Source: Rhizobium leguminosarum
GTDB lineage: Bacteria > Pseudomonadota > Alphaproteobacteria > Rhizobiales > Rhizobiaceae
Direction: 5' to 3'
DNA: 55,986 bases
Assembly (NCBI RefSeq): GCF_001652265.1
Contig: NZ_LWBS01000402.1
Location: 1-55,986, forward strand
Part shown: positions 16,017 to 24,740 of the stretch, in pieces
Layout of the letters: the number at the start of each line of letters is the position of its first letter
How positions within the stretch are numbered: position 1 is the stretch's first letter
Made by a program: the position numbers and the translations under genes
Notes under the pieces: model-generated
What the model was told of the DNA's origin: nothing
Database searches by the model: none
What the model saw: only the letters and a program-made list of their open reading frames with translations

Positions 16017-16026
16017 CCAGCACTGA
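15844..16026 (+). CDS. 60-residue recombinase-associated protein
   Basis: Begins MMRSRNTLVPASGRQLDLIF and continues KTRRLDGLSDKDRKKAIST...LLMQAAGLVVEDINDD. It is an acidic-ended small helical protein of a type commonly encoded directly before large serine recombinases in rhizobia. An AGGAG six to ten bases upstream supports the ATG at 15844. It lies inside the longer accessory frame in a different reading frame and overlaps the recombinase start by 14 bp, so expression is probably coupled. The biochemical role is unknown; it may be a recombination directionality or regulatory factor. Confidence 0.65.
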   Translation: MMRSRNTLVPASGRQLDLIFKTRRLDGLSDKDRKKAISTLACLLMQAAGLVVEDINDDQH

Positions 16027-18082
16027 TCTGATTCCGACAGTGCTGCTTGAACGCAAGGCCGTCGTTTACGTTCGGCAGTCCACTCAGTCGCAGGTGATGA
16101 CCAATCTGGAAAGCCAGCGACAGCAGTATGATCTTGTTGACGTCGCACGACAGCGCGGTTTTCTCGACGTTGAGGTCATCGACGATGACCTCGGACGCTC
16201 TGCGAGCGGAACGGTCGCTCGCCCCGGCTTCGATCGTCTCGTCGCCCTGTTGTGCGCCGGCAAAGTTGGTGCCGTATTTTGCTTCGACGCCTCACGGCTC
16301 GCACGTAACGGCCGCGACTGGCACCATCTGCTCGAACTATGTGGCCTCGTTGAAGCCCGCGTCATAGATCACGATGGTGTCTACAATCCATGTCGGCCCA
16401 ATGATCGTCTGCTGCTGGGGATGAAGGGCAGTATCAGCGAGTTCGAACTTGGCGTGCTGAGAGCCCGCATGCTCGATGCCGCCAGATCGAAAGCGCGCCG
16501 TGGCGAATTGCGACTTTCCGTTCCGTTCGGCTACATTTGGCATCGGGAGGCGGGGCTTGGACTGGACCCCAATCTGCGTCTGCAAGACGTAATCCGATCT
16601 ATATTCGCACGCTTCCACGAGCTTGGAAGCGCGCGTCAGGTGCTGCTGTCGATGACGAAAGATCAAATCCACTTTCCGCGGCCGTCGGATGAAAGGCGCA
16701 TGACCAACTTCGTCTGGACGCCGGTCCGTTATCGCAATGTAATCGGCATCCTCAAAAACCCCTTCTACGCCGGCGTCTACGTCTATGGGAAGAGCGAGAA
16801 GCGGACTGCCATCGTTGATGGACGAGCGCGTCGCAGCTATGGGCATGGCAGGCCTGTCGGCACCTGGGAGGTGATGATCCGGGATCATCACGAAGGTTAC
16901 ATCAGTTGGGACGAGTACGAGCGCAACCAACAGCAATTGGCGCTCAATAATTATGGCCGCTCGGGCGGGACTAAATCGGGCCGTGGCGGCAAAGCGTTAT
17001 TATCGGGACTCCTAACCTGCGGACGGTGTGGGCGGCGGCTGAGTGTTGCTTATACGGGCAATCCACACAGTCCTGTCTATCGCTGCGACAAGCAGAATCT
17101 AATGATGGGCTTGCCCCGGTGCATGACGTTCGGTGGCCCGAAGGTCGATGCGGCGGTTGCGCGCGAGTTGTTGCGCGCGGTAGAACCGTTAGCGATCGAA
17201 GCGACCTTTGAAGCAGAGCGGATGCACCGGGAGCGGCAAGAAGACCAGCGGCACATTCACGACCTGGAGCTACAACAGGCTCGCTACGAGGCCGGCCTGG
17301 CTGAGCGTCGCTATGCGGCATGCGATCCCGACAATCGTCTCATCGCCGCGCAGCTTGAGAAGAATTGGGAAACTGCATTACGCCGCGTGCGGGATCTGGA
17401 GGAGCGCAAGCCTGCCGACAGTCCTTCGACAATAGCAGTCGATCCAGGCACCTTCGCGAACTTGGCCGACAATCTCTTGGCTGCCTGGGAGTCCCCCGAT
17501 GTGACCATGCGCGTGCGCCAGCAACTGCTGCGTACACTCATCGCCGACATTGTCGTTGATGTCGACGATGCGGTGCGTGATGTGGTGCTGACGATCCATT
17601 GGAAGGGCGGCCAGCATTCGGAACTGAGAGTGCGCAAGCCTCAGACCGGTGAACACGGTTGTGCCACGACTGAGGATGCCCTGGCGGTGATGCGCAGCAT
17701 GGCTGGTCGCTGGTCCGATGAACATATCGCCGCGTCGCTTAATCGAATGGGCATGCCAACGGGGCAAGGAAAAACCTGGACCGCGCATCGGGTCGCTTCT
17801 GTAAGGCGGGTGCGTGCGATCCACGCGTACAAATCAGCCGACAAAGACGGCGAATGGCTGACCATGACCGAGGCTGCGGCGGCATTAGGCGTAACTAACC
17901 ATCGAATACGCCATCTGATAAAGATGAAGGTGTTGTCCGCCGAACAGGTGGTTCGCGGTGCGCCGTATCAAATCAGGGTCAGCGACCTGGCTTCTGCGAC
18001 GGTCCAAGCCGCGATAGCCCGAAAGGGCCGCCCGTGTCGCATTGCTGACACGGAAACGCTTCCAATGTTTACAGATACTTAG
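16013..18082 (+). CDS. large serine recombinase
   Basis: A 689-residue site-specific recombinase. The N-terminal resolvase domain carries the nucleophile S23 in VVYVRQST and conserved arginine motifs such as ASRLARNGRDW. A recombinase domain follows (SVPFGYIW...ILKNPFYAGVYVYG), then a zinc ribbon (LTCGRCGRRLSVAYTG with a second cysteine pair near YRCDK and PRCMTF), a coiled coil (about residues 400-470) and a C-terminal HTH-like segment (WLTMTEAAAALGVTNHRIRHLI). The length is usual for large serine recombinases. It is intact and is the likely enzyme that inserted the element into IS66. The start overlaps both upstream frames. Confidence 0.93.
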   Translation: MTSTDLIPTVLLERKAVVYVRQSTQSQVMTNLESQRQQYDLVDVARQRGFLDVEVIDDDLGRSASGTVARPGFDRLVALLCAGKVGAVFCFDASRLARNGRDWHHLLELCGLVEARVIDHDGVYNPCRPNDRLLLGMKGSISEFELGVLRARMLDAARSKARRGELRLSVPFGYIWHREAGLGLDPNLRLQDVIRSIFARFHELGSARQVLLSMTKDQIHFPRPSDERRMTNFVWTPVRYRNVIGILKNPFYAGVYVYGKSEKRTAIVDGRARRSYGHGRPVGTWEVMIRDHHEGYISWDEYERNQQQLALNNYGRSGGTKSGRGGKALLSGLLTCGRCGRRLSVAYTGNPHSPVYRCDKQNLMMGLPRCMTFGGPKVDAAVARELLRAVEPLAIEATFEAERMHRERQEDQRHIHDLELQQARYEAGLAERRYAACDPDNRLIAAQLEKNWETALRRVRDLEERKPADSPSTIAVDPGTFANLADNLLAAWESPDVTMRVRQQLLRTLIADIVVDVDDAVRDVVLTIHWKGGQHSELRVRKPQTGEHGCATTEDALAVMRSMAGRWSDEHIAASLNRMGMPTGQGKTWTAHRVASVRRVRAIHAYKSADKDGEWLTMTEAAAALGVTNHRIRHLIKMKVLSAEQVVRGAPYQIRVSDLASATVQAAIARKGRPCRIADTETLPMFTDT

Positions 18083-18109
18083 AGAAGGAGTGCACAATGA
18101 CTCAGGTCC

Positions 18110-18775
18110 GGCTATCGGCCGGATGGATTGCTCGACCGTGTTGGAGTCGATCTCGATCCGGCCATCGTCGATAAATCTTGTCAGCCCATCCCAGCGTGAC
18201 AGGGCATACCGGATCGCCTCGGCCAGTTTTGTCTTCTGGCTGATGAGACCAAGCTGTTCGCGTAGCCAGAGAGCCAGGCTATCGGTGATCGGACGGCTCC
18301 TTTCTTGCCGAGCGGTGCTGCGCTGTTCGTGCATGCGTCCACGTATCTCGTCTTCGATCTTGTAGAGTTCAGCAATGCGTCTGAGTGCCTCGGTGGCAAT
18401 GGGTGCGGGACCGGCGGCTGCCAGCTCGTAAAAGCGCCGGCGGACATGCGCCCAGCAGAATGCCAGAGATACGGTGTTCTTGGCAGCCAACGGGCGATAG
18501 CCGCTGTAGCCGTCGACCTGCAGAACGCCGACGAAGCCTTCGAGATGGGCCATCGGACGCTCGGCCTTGCGATCCGGCGCGTAGACATAGACGACACCGG
18601 GCGGGGCGGTGCCCTGCCAAGGCCTGTCGTCGCGGGCATACGCCCAGAGCTGCCCAGTTTTGGTCTTTCCCCGTCCAGGATCGAGAACCGGGGCTGTCGT
18701 CTCGTCGGCGAAGAGCTTGGATGATGTCTTCAAAACGTCGAGTAACGTCGGCCTGTCCGAGCAACCCTCGGAAAA
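18110..18775 (-). mobile_element. IS66 transposase (TnpC), central fragment
   Basis: The minus strand encodes the IS66 DDE core: SSKLFADETTAPVLDPGRGK, TKTGQLWAYARDDRPW, VLQVDGYSGYRPLA, FCWAHVRRRFYELAA and the final IEIDSNTVEQSIRPIA. It breaks at 18110, and the rest (LNRKNALFAG) lies at 15531. The N-terminal half of TnpC and the tnpA/tnpB genes are missing on the right, where sequence of a different origin begins near 18775. Confidence 0.88.
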
Positions 18776-18795
18776 CCAGTGTAGGGCGAGCCACC

Positions 18796-19011
18796 TCAGG
18801 CGCGAAGACGGACATACGGCCTTACGATATGGGCCAGGATAGTCTCGATGATTTGAACGGCGCCGCCATCGCCATCTCCGCGCCAAGCGATGACCTGGTC
18901 TGGCCGAATGAGCACAAGCGGCTCGCGATAAATTGCCCGGAGTTGATCCTCTTCTATATCGACGACGGTGAGATCCATTCCGGCCATTCTAGCGGCTGTA
19001 ACGAACTCGGT
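18796..19011 (-). pseudogene. C-terminal remnant of a FAD-dependent aromatic monooxygenase
   Basis: The minus strand reads VVDIEEDQLRAIY followed by PLVLIRPDQVIAWRGD and ends at a TGA at 18798-18796. PLVLIRPDQ-AWRGD is typical of the C-terminal segment of class A flavin monooxygenases of the phenol-hydroxylase/MhpA group. No FAD-binding domain is present, and upstream the frame runs into the ACT-domain remnant. This is a piece of a deleted gene, flanked by IS66 on the other side. Confidence 0.55.
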
Positions 19012-19049
19012 TCCTGGCGAGGAGGAGGGGCGAAGCCGCAGGAGGGTCC

Positions 19050-19396
19050 ATTGCCACCATGTTGCACGGTATGCCAGCTTCTGCGAGACAGGCAGCAACG
19101 CCCGCCGTAAGGCCGACGCCATCGAGCGCAGAATTCACATTGAGGGTGATCTGGCGCATCGCAAGTGAAGTTTCGAACCCCGCTTCGTGCGCCTCTCCTT
19201 TCTCAAGGATGACTGTCAAACCTTCTCTTTCGTGAAATATCCCAATCGGATTCAGATTGTGAACTTTGCTCCCTTCATTGGGTAACGAGCAGAACACATA
19301 CTCGCCGTCTTCGAGCGAGGGCGTCATATTCGACAGCATTTCGAACTTGTCTCGCAACACAGTAGTCATTTTAGCGGTCCCGTTGTCGATCATCAT
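19050..19396 (-). pseudogene. ACT-domain protein, truncated at the C-terminus
   Basis: From the ATG at 19396 the protein contains MTPSLEDGEYVFCSLP, NPIGIFHEREGLTVILEKGE and GLTAGVAACLAEAGIPCNMV, matching the small ACT-domain family (COG3602-like) of about 130 residues. The expected final strand (YHHDHLFVP-like) is missing. Downstream the frame is unrelated and joins the monooxygenase remnant. ACT domains bind amino acids. It may retain part of its fold but lacks the end of the second repeat. Nothing recognisable lies at 19397-19586. Confidence 0.6.
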
Positions 19397-19586
19397 GGTG
19401 TCTTAGGTGGTCATTGTCTAAGACGGGAATTGGGCGCGAACAAATCAGATTTCAGACTGGCATAAGGCAGATTGAGGATGTTGGATCGATTCCATCGCTC
19501 AAAGCTTGCGTTGCGAAGGACTTCGACAAGTGCCTCAAGCTGTGATTACAGGCGTTGCAGATAAAAACGGGCTCTCGGGCCCCGCC

Positions 19587-20375
19587 TTACCCTTGCCTTG
19601 CATCCGTTCGGAGTGAACGCAGCAGTACAAGGGATAACCCGACTGCTACCGTCGCGGCGATAAATAGGAACGCAGCGGCAGCGATGGTGGGACTTACGTT
19701 CTCCCGAATGCTCGAGAACATTTCTCGCGCCAGCGTGCGTTGATTAGGTCCAGCGACGAACAGAGTCAGTACGACTTCGTCCAAAGATGTTGCGAATGCT
19801 AGCACAGCACCGGATAGAATTCCCGGCATTGCAAGTGGCAACGTTACCCGGCGAAAAACAATCCACGGCGAGGCGCCAAGGCTTTGCGCTGCAAGCTCCG
19901 TTCGCCCGTCGATTCCGGAAAGTGCTCCGCTAATACTAATAACAACGAATGGAACGGCAACAACTGTATGAGCGATGATGACACCTACGTAGCTATTCGT
20001 CAGGCCGAGTCGAGCGAGAAGCACCTGCATTCCAACACCAAGCACCACTGCAGGCACCACCATTGGCAGAAGGAAAAGTGTGCGGAAGGTTCCGCGCAAC
20101 AAAAGGGTACGATCTCGAAGGCCCAAAGAAGCCGCCATTCCAAGTAAGGTAGCTAACAAGGTAGTCCCGCTGCCAATCATCAGGCTGTTGATTATGGATC
20201 GCCGCCACGTGTCCGCCGAAAGCAGTTCCTCAAACCAACGAAGGGAATAGGACGGGACGGGGTAGGTCAGAATTACGCTTGAGGTGAAGGCGAGCGGCAA
20301 AATAGCAATGAGTGGAGCGACGAGGAATAGTATCGCCAGCGGCGAGAAAACCAGTTTTGCGGCCTTAATCCACAT
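19587..20375 (-). CDS. ABC transporter permease, PotC-like
   Basis: A 262-residue inner-membrane permease of the binding-protein-dependent family with about six helices. The EAA-loop region is AAQSLGASPWIVFRRVTLPL near residue 170, the contact site for the ATPase. The order PotD-PotA-PotB-PotC on the minus strand makes it the last gene of a polyamine/opine-type importer. I chose the ATG at 20375, with AGGA upstream; a TTG at 20381 is possible. The substrate is not set by the permease. The context with a kinase, phospho-lyase and dehydrogenase on the other strand suggests an amino alcohol or amino acid. Confidence 0.9.
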   Translation of the reverse strand: MWIKAAKLVFSPLAILFLVAPLIAILPLAFTSSVILTYPVPSYSLRWFEELLSADTWRRSIINSLMIGSGTTLLATLLGMAASLGLRDRTLLLRGTFRTLFLLPMVVPAVVLGVGMQVLLARLGLTNSYVGVIIAHTVVAVPFVVISISGALSGIDGRTELAAQSLGASPWIVFRRVTLPLAMPGILSGAVLAFATSLDEVVLTLFVAGPNQRTLAREMFSSIRENVSPTIAAAAFLFIAATVAVGLSLVLLRSLRTDARQG

Positions 20376-20377
20376 GG

Positions 20378-21556
20378 TCAATGTCCTGTTCCCTCTTCCT
20401 TGGAAATTCGGGCGTATGCCGTGTAAAGCAGCAACGTCGCAACGAGAAGCACCACACCCAGTGCACCGGCCATGCCCCAGTTTGCTGAACCTGTGGCATA
20501 GAAGGCTATGATGGAACTAATCATTTGGTCACCGGGGCCTCCAATTAGTGCGGGAGTGATGTAGTAGCCAATAGCCGAGATGAATACGAGAAGGCTCCCC
20601 GACGCCACGCCTCGCAGGCTCAAGGGCAAAAGTACGCGTAAGAAGGCGCGGAGAGGATTGGCGCCGAGAGAGGCAGCTGCCGGCATCAGATTTCTCGGAA
20701 CAGCAATAAGCGTGCTGTAAATTGGAAGCACCATGAAGGGGAGAAGGACATGGGTCATCGCGATTACAACACCGGTTCGGTTGAAGATCAGAGACAGCGG
20801 AGTGGCAGTAAAGCCTGTCCAAAGCAGTAGGTCATTGATAAGCCCTTTCTCCTGCAGCAGGATGAACCAAGCTGCGGTTCTAACCAGAAGAGAAGTCCAA
20901 AGAGGAAGCAGGACGGCAGCGAGCATCAGATCGCGTCTCCATCCGTTGACCGATGCCACGATCAATGCATAGGGAAGGCCGATTACAACGCATGAAAAGG
21001 TGACAAGCGCTGCGATCCAAAACGTCCGCGCCATGATCATGACGTTTACAGATTGTTCTGCCGGGAGCCGCTCGAGTTCGCCGCTTGCATTGCGCCCCAG
21101 ATCGACAGCGGCGAGAAGATTTCTGTCAGTCAACGGTGACAAAGCGCCTGCGATTGCAAACCAAAATTGCGGATTTTCCCAACGGGCGTCAATTGACACA
21201 AGATCGACTGGCGGATTCTGAGCATCATTCAGCGCAGCTATTGTTTTGGGAATTAGGGTTCGGAACCCGGAGCGGGCACTATTCAATCTACGAACCATAT
21301 CGCCTAGATCCTGAGGATCCCGAACGTTCTTCAAATCGGCGATAAGTTCTGTCTGCATCAAGGTTGTCGGAGGTGATTTGCGGTCCCACTTGCTGAGGAC
21401 GACGACGCTCCGAGGCAAAAGGTGTAGCACCGCTGTGTCGGACACAGACTGAGAAAACATGCCAACAAGTGGCCAGACAAAGAACGCGACGAGGAAAGCG
21501 ATCAGTGGCGTGACAAGGAGAATTGACCGCGCTGTTTTGATCTGTTGCCTGTTCAT
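20378..21556 (-). CDS. ABC transporter permease, PotB-like with large insertion
   Basis: A 392-residue permease, about 100 residues longer than typical PotB proteins. The first helix (ILLVTPLIAFLVAFFVWPLV) is followed by a hydrophilic segment of about 120 residues (roughly 38-160), probably periplasmic. The usual five helices come next, with the EAA-type motif AAASLGANPLRAFLRVLLPL. The insertion could contact the binding protein. The gene overlaps the ATPase stop by ATGA at its start and the last permease near its end, so the four transport genes are one transcript. Confidence 0.9.
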   Translation of the reverse strand: MNRQQIKTARSILLVTPLIAFLVAFFVWPLVGMFSQSVSDTAVLHLLPRSVVVLSKWDRKSPPTTLMQTELIADLKNVRDPQDLGDMVRRLNSARSGFRTLIPKTIAALNDAQNPPVDLVSIDARWENPQFWFAIAGALSPLTDRNLLAAVDLGRNASGELERLPAEQSVNVMIMARTFWIAALVTFSCVVIGLPYALIVASVNGWRRDLMLAAVLLPLWTSLLVRTAAWFILLQEKGLINDLLLWTGFTATPLSLIFNRTGVVIAMTHVLLPFMVLPIYSTLIAVPRNLMPAAASLGANPLRAFLRVLLPLSLRGVASGSLLVFISAIGYYITPALIGGPGDQMISSIIAFYATGSANWGMAGALGVVLLVATLLLYTAYARISKEEGTGH

Positions 21557-22620
21557 TTTGCAATGACCTTACAGTCGCCGGAGGAAAAGCCGGCGTAAAC
21601 CTTTGTTCCGTGGCAAAATTCTTCAGAGCGCCGATTTAAGCTAGCGATCATTGAGTTACCAGCGCCAGACAACTGCACGCGCATATGATTTCCCTGGTAG
21701 ACCGAATCGGTAACCTGCAGCTCCAAATGGTTTTCAGACGCAACTTTGTCCGCAGTCAATTCGAGGCGCTCAGGTCTAATGGAGAGGTAAACCTCTTGCC
21801 CAGATGACACGGTGCCGGTGACTGCAGAAGTGATTTTTTCACCGGAGTGTAGTCTTACCAAGGCTTGCCCGGCGATCACACTTTCCACAACGGCATCGAC
21901 GAGGTTGGTCTCACCGATGAATTCTGCAACAAAACGGGATGTAGGCGCGTCGTATACCTGGCGCGGTGTCCCTATCTGTTCGATTTTGCCTTTGTTAAAT
22001 ACTGCGATCCGATCCGACATTGTAAGAGCCTCGGATTGATCGTGCGTGACGAACACTATGGTCAAGCCAAGGCGGCGATGCAAATCACGGATGTCGAGTT
22101 GCATCTGTTCTCGTAGGTTCTTGTCCAACGCACCGAGCGGCTCATCCATCAGGACCACGCGCGGTTCAAAGACCAGCGCACGGGCGAGCGCCACACGCTG
22201 CTGCTGGCCACCGGAAAGCTGCGACGGCCGGCGATTTGCCAGTGGCGCAAGCTGAACCATTTCGAGTGCCCGCATCACTCGCTTCGCAACATCTGCTTTA
22301 TTAAATCGGCGCATTTGCAGCGGGAACGCGACATTTTCACCGACCGACATGTGCGGAAACAGAGCATAATTCTGGAACACGACACCCATATCCCTTTTAT
22401 GGGTCGGCACCTCGTTGATTGCCTTGCCGTCCAGAAATATTACACCGGAGGTAGGTTGTTCAAAGCCTGCGAGCATCATGAGCAAAGTTGTTTTGCCTGA
22501 ACCCGATGGCCCTAAAAGGCTTACAAATTCGCCTCTGGCAACAGCAAGATTGAGGTCCTCCATGACACGAAGCGTGCCATAGGATTTAGAGATCGAATCG
22601 AACTTGATGAACGCTGTCAA
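21553..22620 (-). CDS. ABC transporter ATP-binding protein, PotA-like
   Basis: A 355-residue ATPase that energises the importer. Walker A is GPSGSGKTT, the signature is LSGGQQQRVALARAL, and Walker B is VVLMDEPLGALD, with the switch histidine in VFVTHDQSEAL. A C-terminal TOBE domain (about 280-355) is present as in PotA/UgpC types. I chose the TTG at 22620 (LTAFIKFDSISKSYG, read as Met) because GGGGAG lies 9 bases upstream and the ABC domain begins there; the ATG at 22734 would overlap the binding-protein gene. It is coupled to the following permease by ATGA. Confidence 0.92.
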   Translation of the reverse strand: MTAFIKFDSISKSYGTLRVMEDLNLAVARGEFVSLLGPSGSGKTTLLMMLAGFEQPTSGVIFLDGKAINEVPTHKRDMGVVFQNYALFPHMSVGENVAFPLQMRRFNKADVAKRVMRALEMVQLAPLANRRPSQLSGGQQQRVALARALVFEPRVVLMDEPLGALDKNLREQMQLDIRDLHRRLGLTIVFVTHDQSEALTMSDRIAVFNKGKIEQIGTPRQVYDAPTSRFVAEFIGETNLVDAVVESVIAGQALVRLHSGEKITSAVTGTVSSGQEVYLSIRPERLELTADKVASENHLELQVTDSVYQGNHMRVQLSGAGNSMIASLNRRSEEFCHGTKVYAGFSSGDCKVIAK

Positions 22621-22718
22621 AAGTCTTCTCCCCTGTCGACGCCGGCAGTACGGCCACCAAAAGCTGGGCAGCGACGCGGGCCAAAAGCTTTTCAGCCAGC
22701 GTCGCCCATCGGTTTTCC

Positions 22719-23780
22719 TTACTGTGCTAGCCACGCATTAAAGCGCTTGGTCAGCGTTTCGGAGTTGTCGATCCAGAAGTCGGTATCGAGCGCGATCGAT
22801 TCGGTCATGTTGGCAGGTTGCGTTGGCAGGTCCTTGGCATACTCCGCGGGAACCTTCGCCGCAGCGTCCTTGTTCGGCAAGCCGTAAGCAATGAACTCAG
22901 GCAGTTTCGACTGGTTTTCCGGACGGCTCGCAAATGCTATGAAGTCCTGGGCAGCCCCTTGGTTCTCGGTGCCTTTCAGAACAACCCAACTGTCAACGGC
23001 ATAGATGCTGCCCGGCCAGACCACTTTGAAGTTCTTCTTCTCAGCGCGGTTGATTCCAGTGATCCGGCCATTGTACGCTGCCGCCATGGCGACTTCGCCG
23101 GAAGCGAGAAACTGCAGCGGCTGAGCGCCCGACTCCCACCAAACGATGGCGGATTTCAACTCATCGAGTTTCTTGAATGCTCGATCAATACCCTCGTCAG
23201 TAGCGAGCGCGTCATAGACCTTGTCCGCCGGAACGCCATCGGCCAACAGAGCGAATTCAAGGGTGTATTTCGGCCCCTTGCGGAGCGACCGTTTTCCGGG
23301 AAATTTCTTCACATCCCAGAAATCAGCCCAAGATTGCGGGCCATCTTTAATTTTGTCTCCGTCATATGCGATCGCGGTTGACCAAACAATTGCGCCCACT
23401 CCGCAGTCGCTTACAGCGGATGGCAGAAACTTGTCCTTCCCACCGATCTTTTCCCAATCGATCTTTTCAAATAGGCCGTCTGCGCAGCCAAGAGCAAGCT
23501 CGTCAGATTCGACCTGAACCACGTCCCAATTAGGTGTTCCGGTTTTGACCTTGGATTGAAGGACACCAATGCCGCCATCCCACGATTCATCCAGCAAAGG
23601 CTTCCCCGTCATTGTCGCAAAAGGCTTGAAGTAGATATTCCGTTGAGCCTCCTGATAGGTCCCGCCCCACGACGTCACGGTCAGATCGCGCGCAGCCGCC
23701 ATCCCGCCGAAGGCGACCGACAGGCTTATGGCGGAGGCAAAGGTCACGCCCAATCGCGCGATCGAATACAAATTCCTCAT
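22719..23780 (-). CDS. ABC transporter periplasmic substrate-binding protein, PotD-like
   Basis: A 353-residue binding protein with a signal peptide (LGVTFASAISLSVAFGGMAA, cleavage near AAARD). The mature protein starts DLTVTSWGGTYQEAQRNIYF, typical of the spermidine/putrescine-binding family that also includes opine and amino-acid-derivative binders. I chose the ATG at 23780, with AGGGGAA upstream; a TTG two codons earlier is possible. As the first gene of the minus-strand transport operon it shares its upstream region with the kinase/lyase operon. That makes the lyase substrate a likely ligand (inference). Confidence 0.92.
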   Translation of the reverse strand: MRNLYSIARLGVTFASAISLSVAFGGMAAARDLTVTSWGGTYQEAQRNIYFKPFATMTGKPLLDESWDGGIGVLQSKVKTGTPNWDVVQVESDELALGCADGLFEKIDWEKIGGKDKFLPSAVSDCGVGAIVWSTAIAYDGDKIKDGPQSWADFWDVKKFPGKRSLRKGPKYTLEFALLADGVPADKVYDALATDEGIDRAFKKLDELKSAIVWWESGAQPLQFLASGEVAMAAAYNGRITGINRAEKKNFKVVWPGSIYAVDSWVVLKGTENQGAAQDFIAFASRPENQSKLPEFIAYGLPNKDAAAKVPAEYAKDLPTQPANMTESIALDTDFWIDNSETLTKRFNAWLAQ

Positions 23781-23908
23781 GGTCAATTCCCCTTTTCTAT
23801 TTTGAGTGACGCGAATTACACCGGCTGAGGGTGGAAACGAGCCTCTCGCGAGTTCGCGTTCTCCTCTTTTCCCAGCGGGTAGCTCAAGTCGAAGTGAGCT
23901 GGAATTTC

Positions 23909-23925
23909 TGATACATCATGCATCA
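23909..23925. promoter_or_regulatory. candidate operator upstream of the ABC importer
   Basis: TGATACATCATGCATCA contains a near-palindromic TGATACATCA overlapping ATGCATCA, followed nearby by ATGTCAA. The same words, TGATGCATCA and TGTCAAA, recur at 24699-24740 before the kinase operon. The site lies about 130 bp upstream of the binding-protein start. Confidence 0.4.
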
Positions 23926-24357
23926 ATTCCATGTCAAGGTCCTTTTAGGTTTGCAAATTGCCGCGCTCACGGTCTGTGCGGGGCAAACGAGCCCCCCGAC
24001 AGGCCAGTGCATGGCGGCGATTTTTGAGTATTGGAGGCTGTTCATCATGTATCGGTATCGCAAGTGCCGCCTCTGTCGTCAGAAAGGCTTGCCTTCACAA
24101 AGCAAAGCCTTTCCAGGTGCCGTGAGCTCACGCGCGCCGTTTCTAGTTGAAACAAAGGCCCGTGCATGGTGATCGCAGGATTTTATCCATGGCCACTTTT
24201 CATGGTGGGTTCTTCTGCTTTACCGCAACAAACACTTTCCGTTTGCACATGTCGTCGGTGATGTGCTGAGCGAAATACTTGGCGGCGATGCCGGCCACTT
24301 CGATCTACGACGACCGCATCCAAAAAAGTCGACGGCTATTAACGAACGAGGAAGCAA

Positions 24358-24513
24358 GCCTTGATCGTTTCAGAAAAGGGCGCCGAGTGCACCCCGAATG
24401 CGATCCCGGCCAGAATCGGGCGGCACATCACGCCGGGAGAACATGTTTAAGACGACTATATCGGGACGTTCAACAAGTTTATGCATCATGGACTTTTCAA
24501 TGAAGACCGTTGA
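24358..24513 (+). pseudogene. unidentified gene remnant with internal stop
   Basis: The plus strand reads ALIVSEKGAECTPNAIPARI, then GRHITPGEHV, a TAA (24448-24450), then DDYIGTFNKFMHHGLFNEDR and a TGA. The composition and the continuation after a single stop look like the C-terminus of a real protein. I do not recognise the family. AAGGAGAG directly follows the stop, as expected before a next gene. Confidence 0.35.
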
Positions 24514-24698
24514 AGGAGAGTGACGTGCGTAAGCCGACGGGTGCAAGAGCCAGCAACCGAAAGCATTCCCAGATTCTTTTGCTACACAAACCAGCAGATA
24601 CCGCCACGAAACACTATAGGATCCAGAGGTCCTGGCCCGGGAATGTTATATTGGCACACGAAAAGCCCATTCGGGCAAAGCATCGTCTTCACAAGCCG

Positions 24699-24740
24699 CG
24701 ATGCATCAAATGTCAAAAACGTTTGACGCATGATGCATCA
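24699..24740. promoter_or_regulatory. imperfect 18-bp inverted repeat, candidate GntR operator
   Basis: CGATGCATCAAATGTCAAA and TTTGACGCATGATGCATCA face each other around AACG. The outer part of the right arm is the perfect palindrome TGATGCATCA (24731-24740). It lies about 45 bp before the first reading frame of the kinase operon and shares words with the site at 23909. FadR-type GntR regulators, one of which is encoded at 29409, bind short palindromes of this kind. Confidence 0.5.

Larger units (their letters stand above)
15532..18112 (+). mobile_element. 2.58-kb serine-recombinase element inserted in IS66
   Basis: The IS66 coding sequence breaks after the codons for IRPIA on the right and resumes with LNRKNALF on the left. 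GGC occurs at both junctions (15529-15531 and 18110-18112) and once in the reconstructed IS66 gene. The insertion is therefore 2581 bp bounded by a 3-bp direct repeat, consistent with crossover at a short core by a serine recombinase. Inside are three plus-strand reading frames: an accessory frame, a 60-residue protein and a 689-residue recombinase, with only 30 bp after the last. No long terminal inverted repeats were found. Confidence 0.8.

Noticed and set aside
22621..22734. N-terminal extension of the PotA-like ATPase to an ATG at 22734
   Set aside because: It would overlap the binding-protein gene, and its residues are unlike any ABC ATPase N-terminus; the TTG at 22620 has a good ribosome-binding site.
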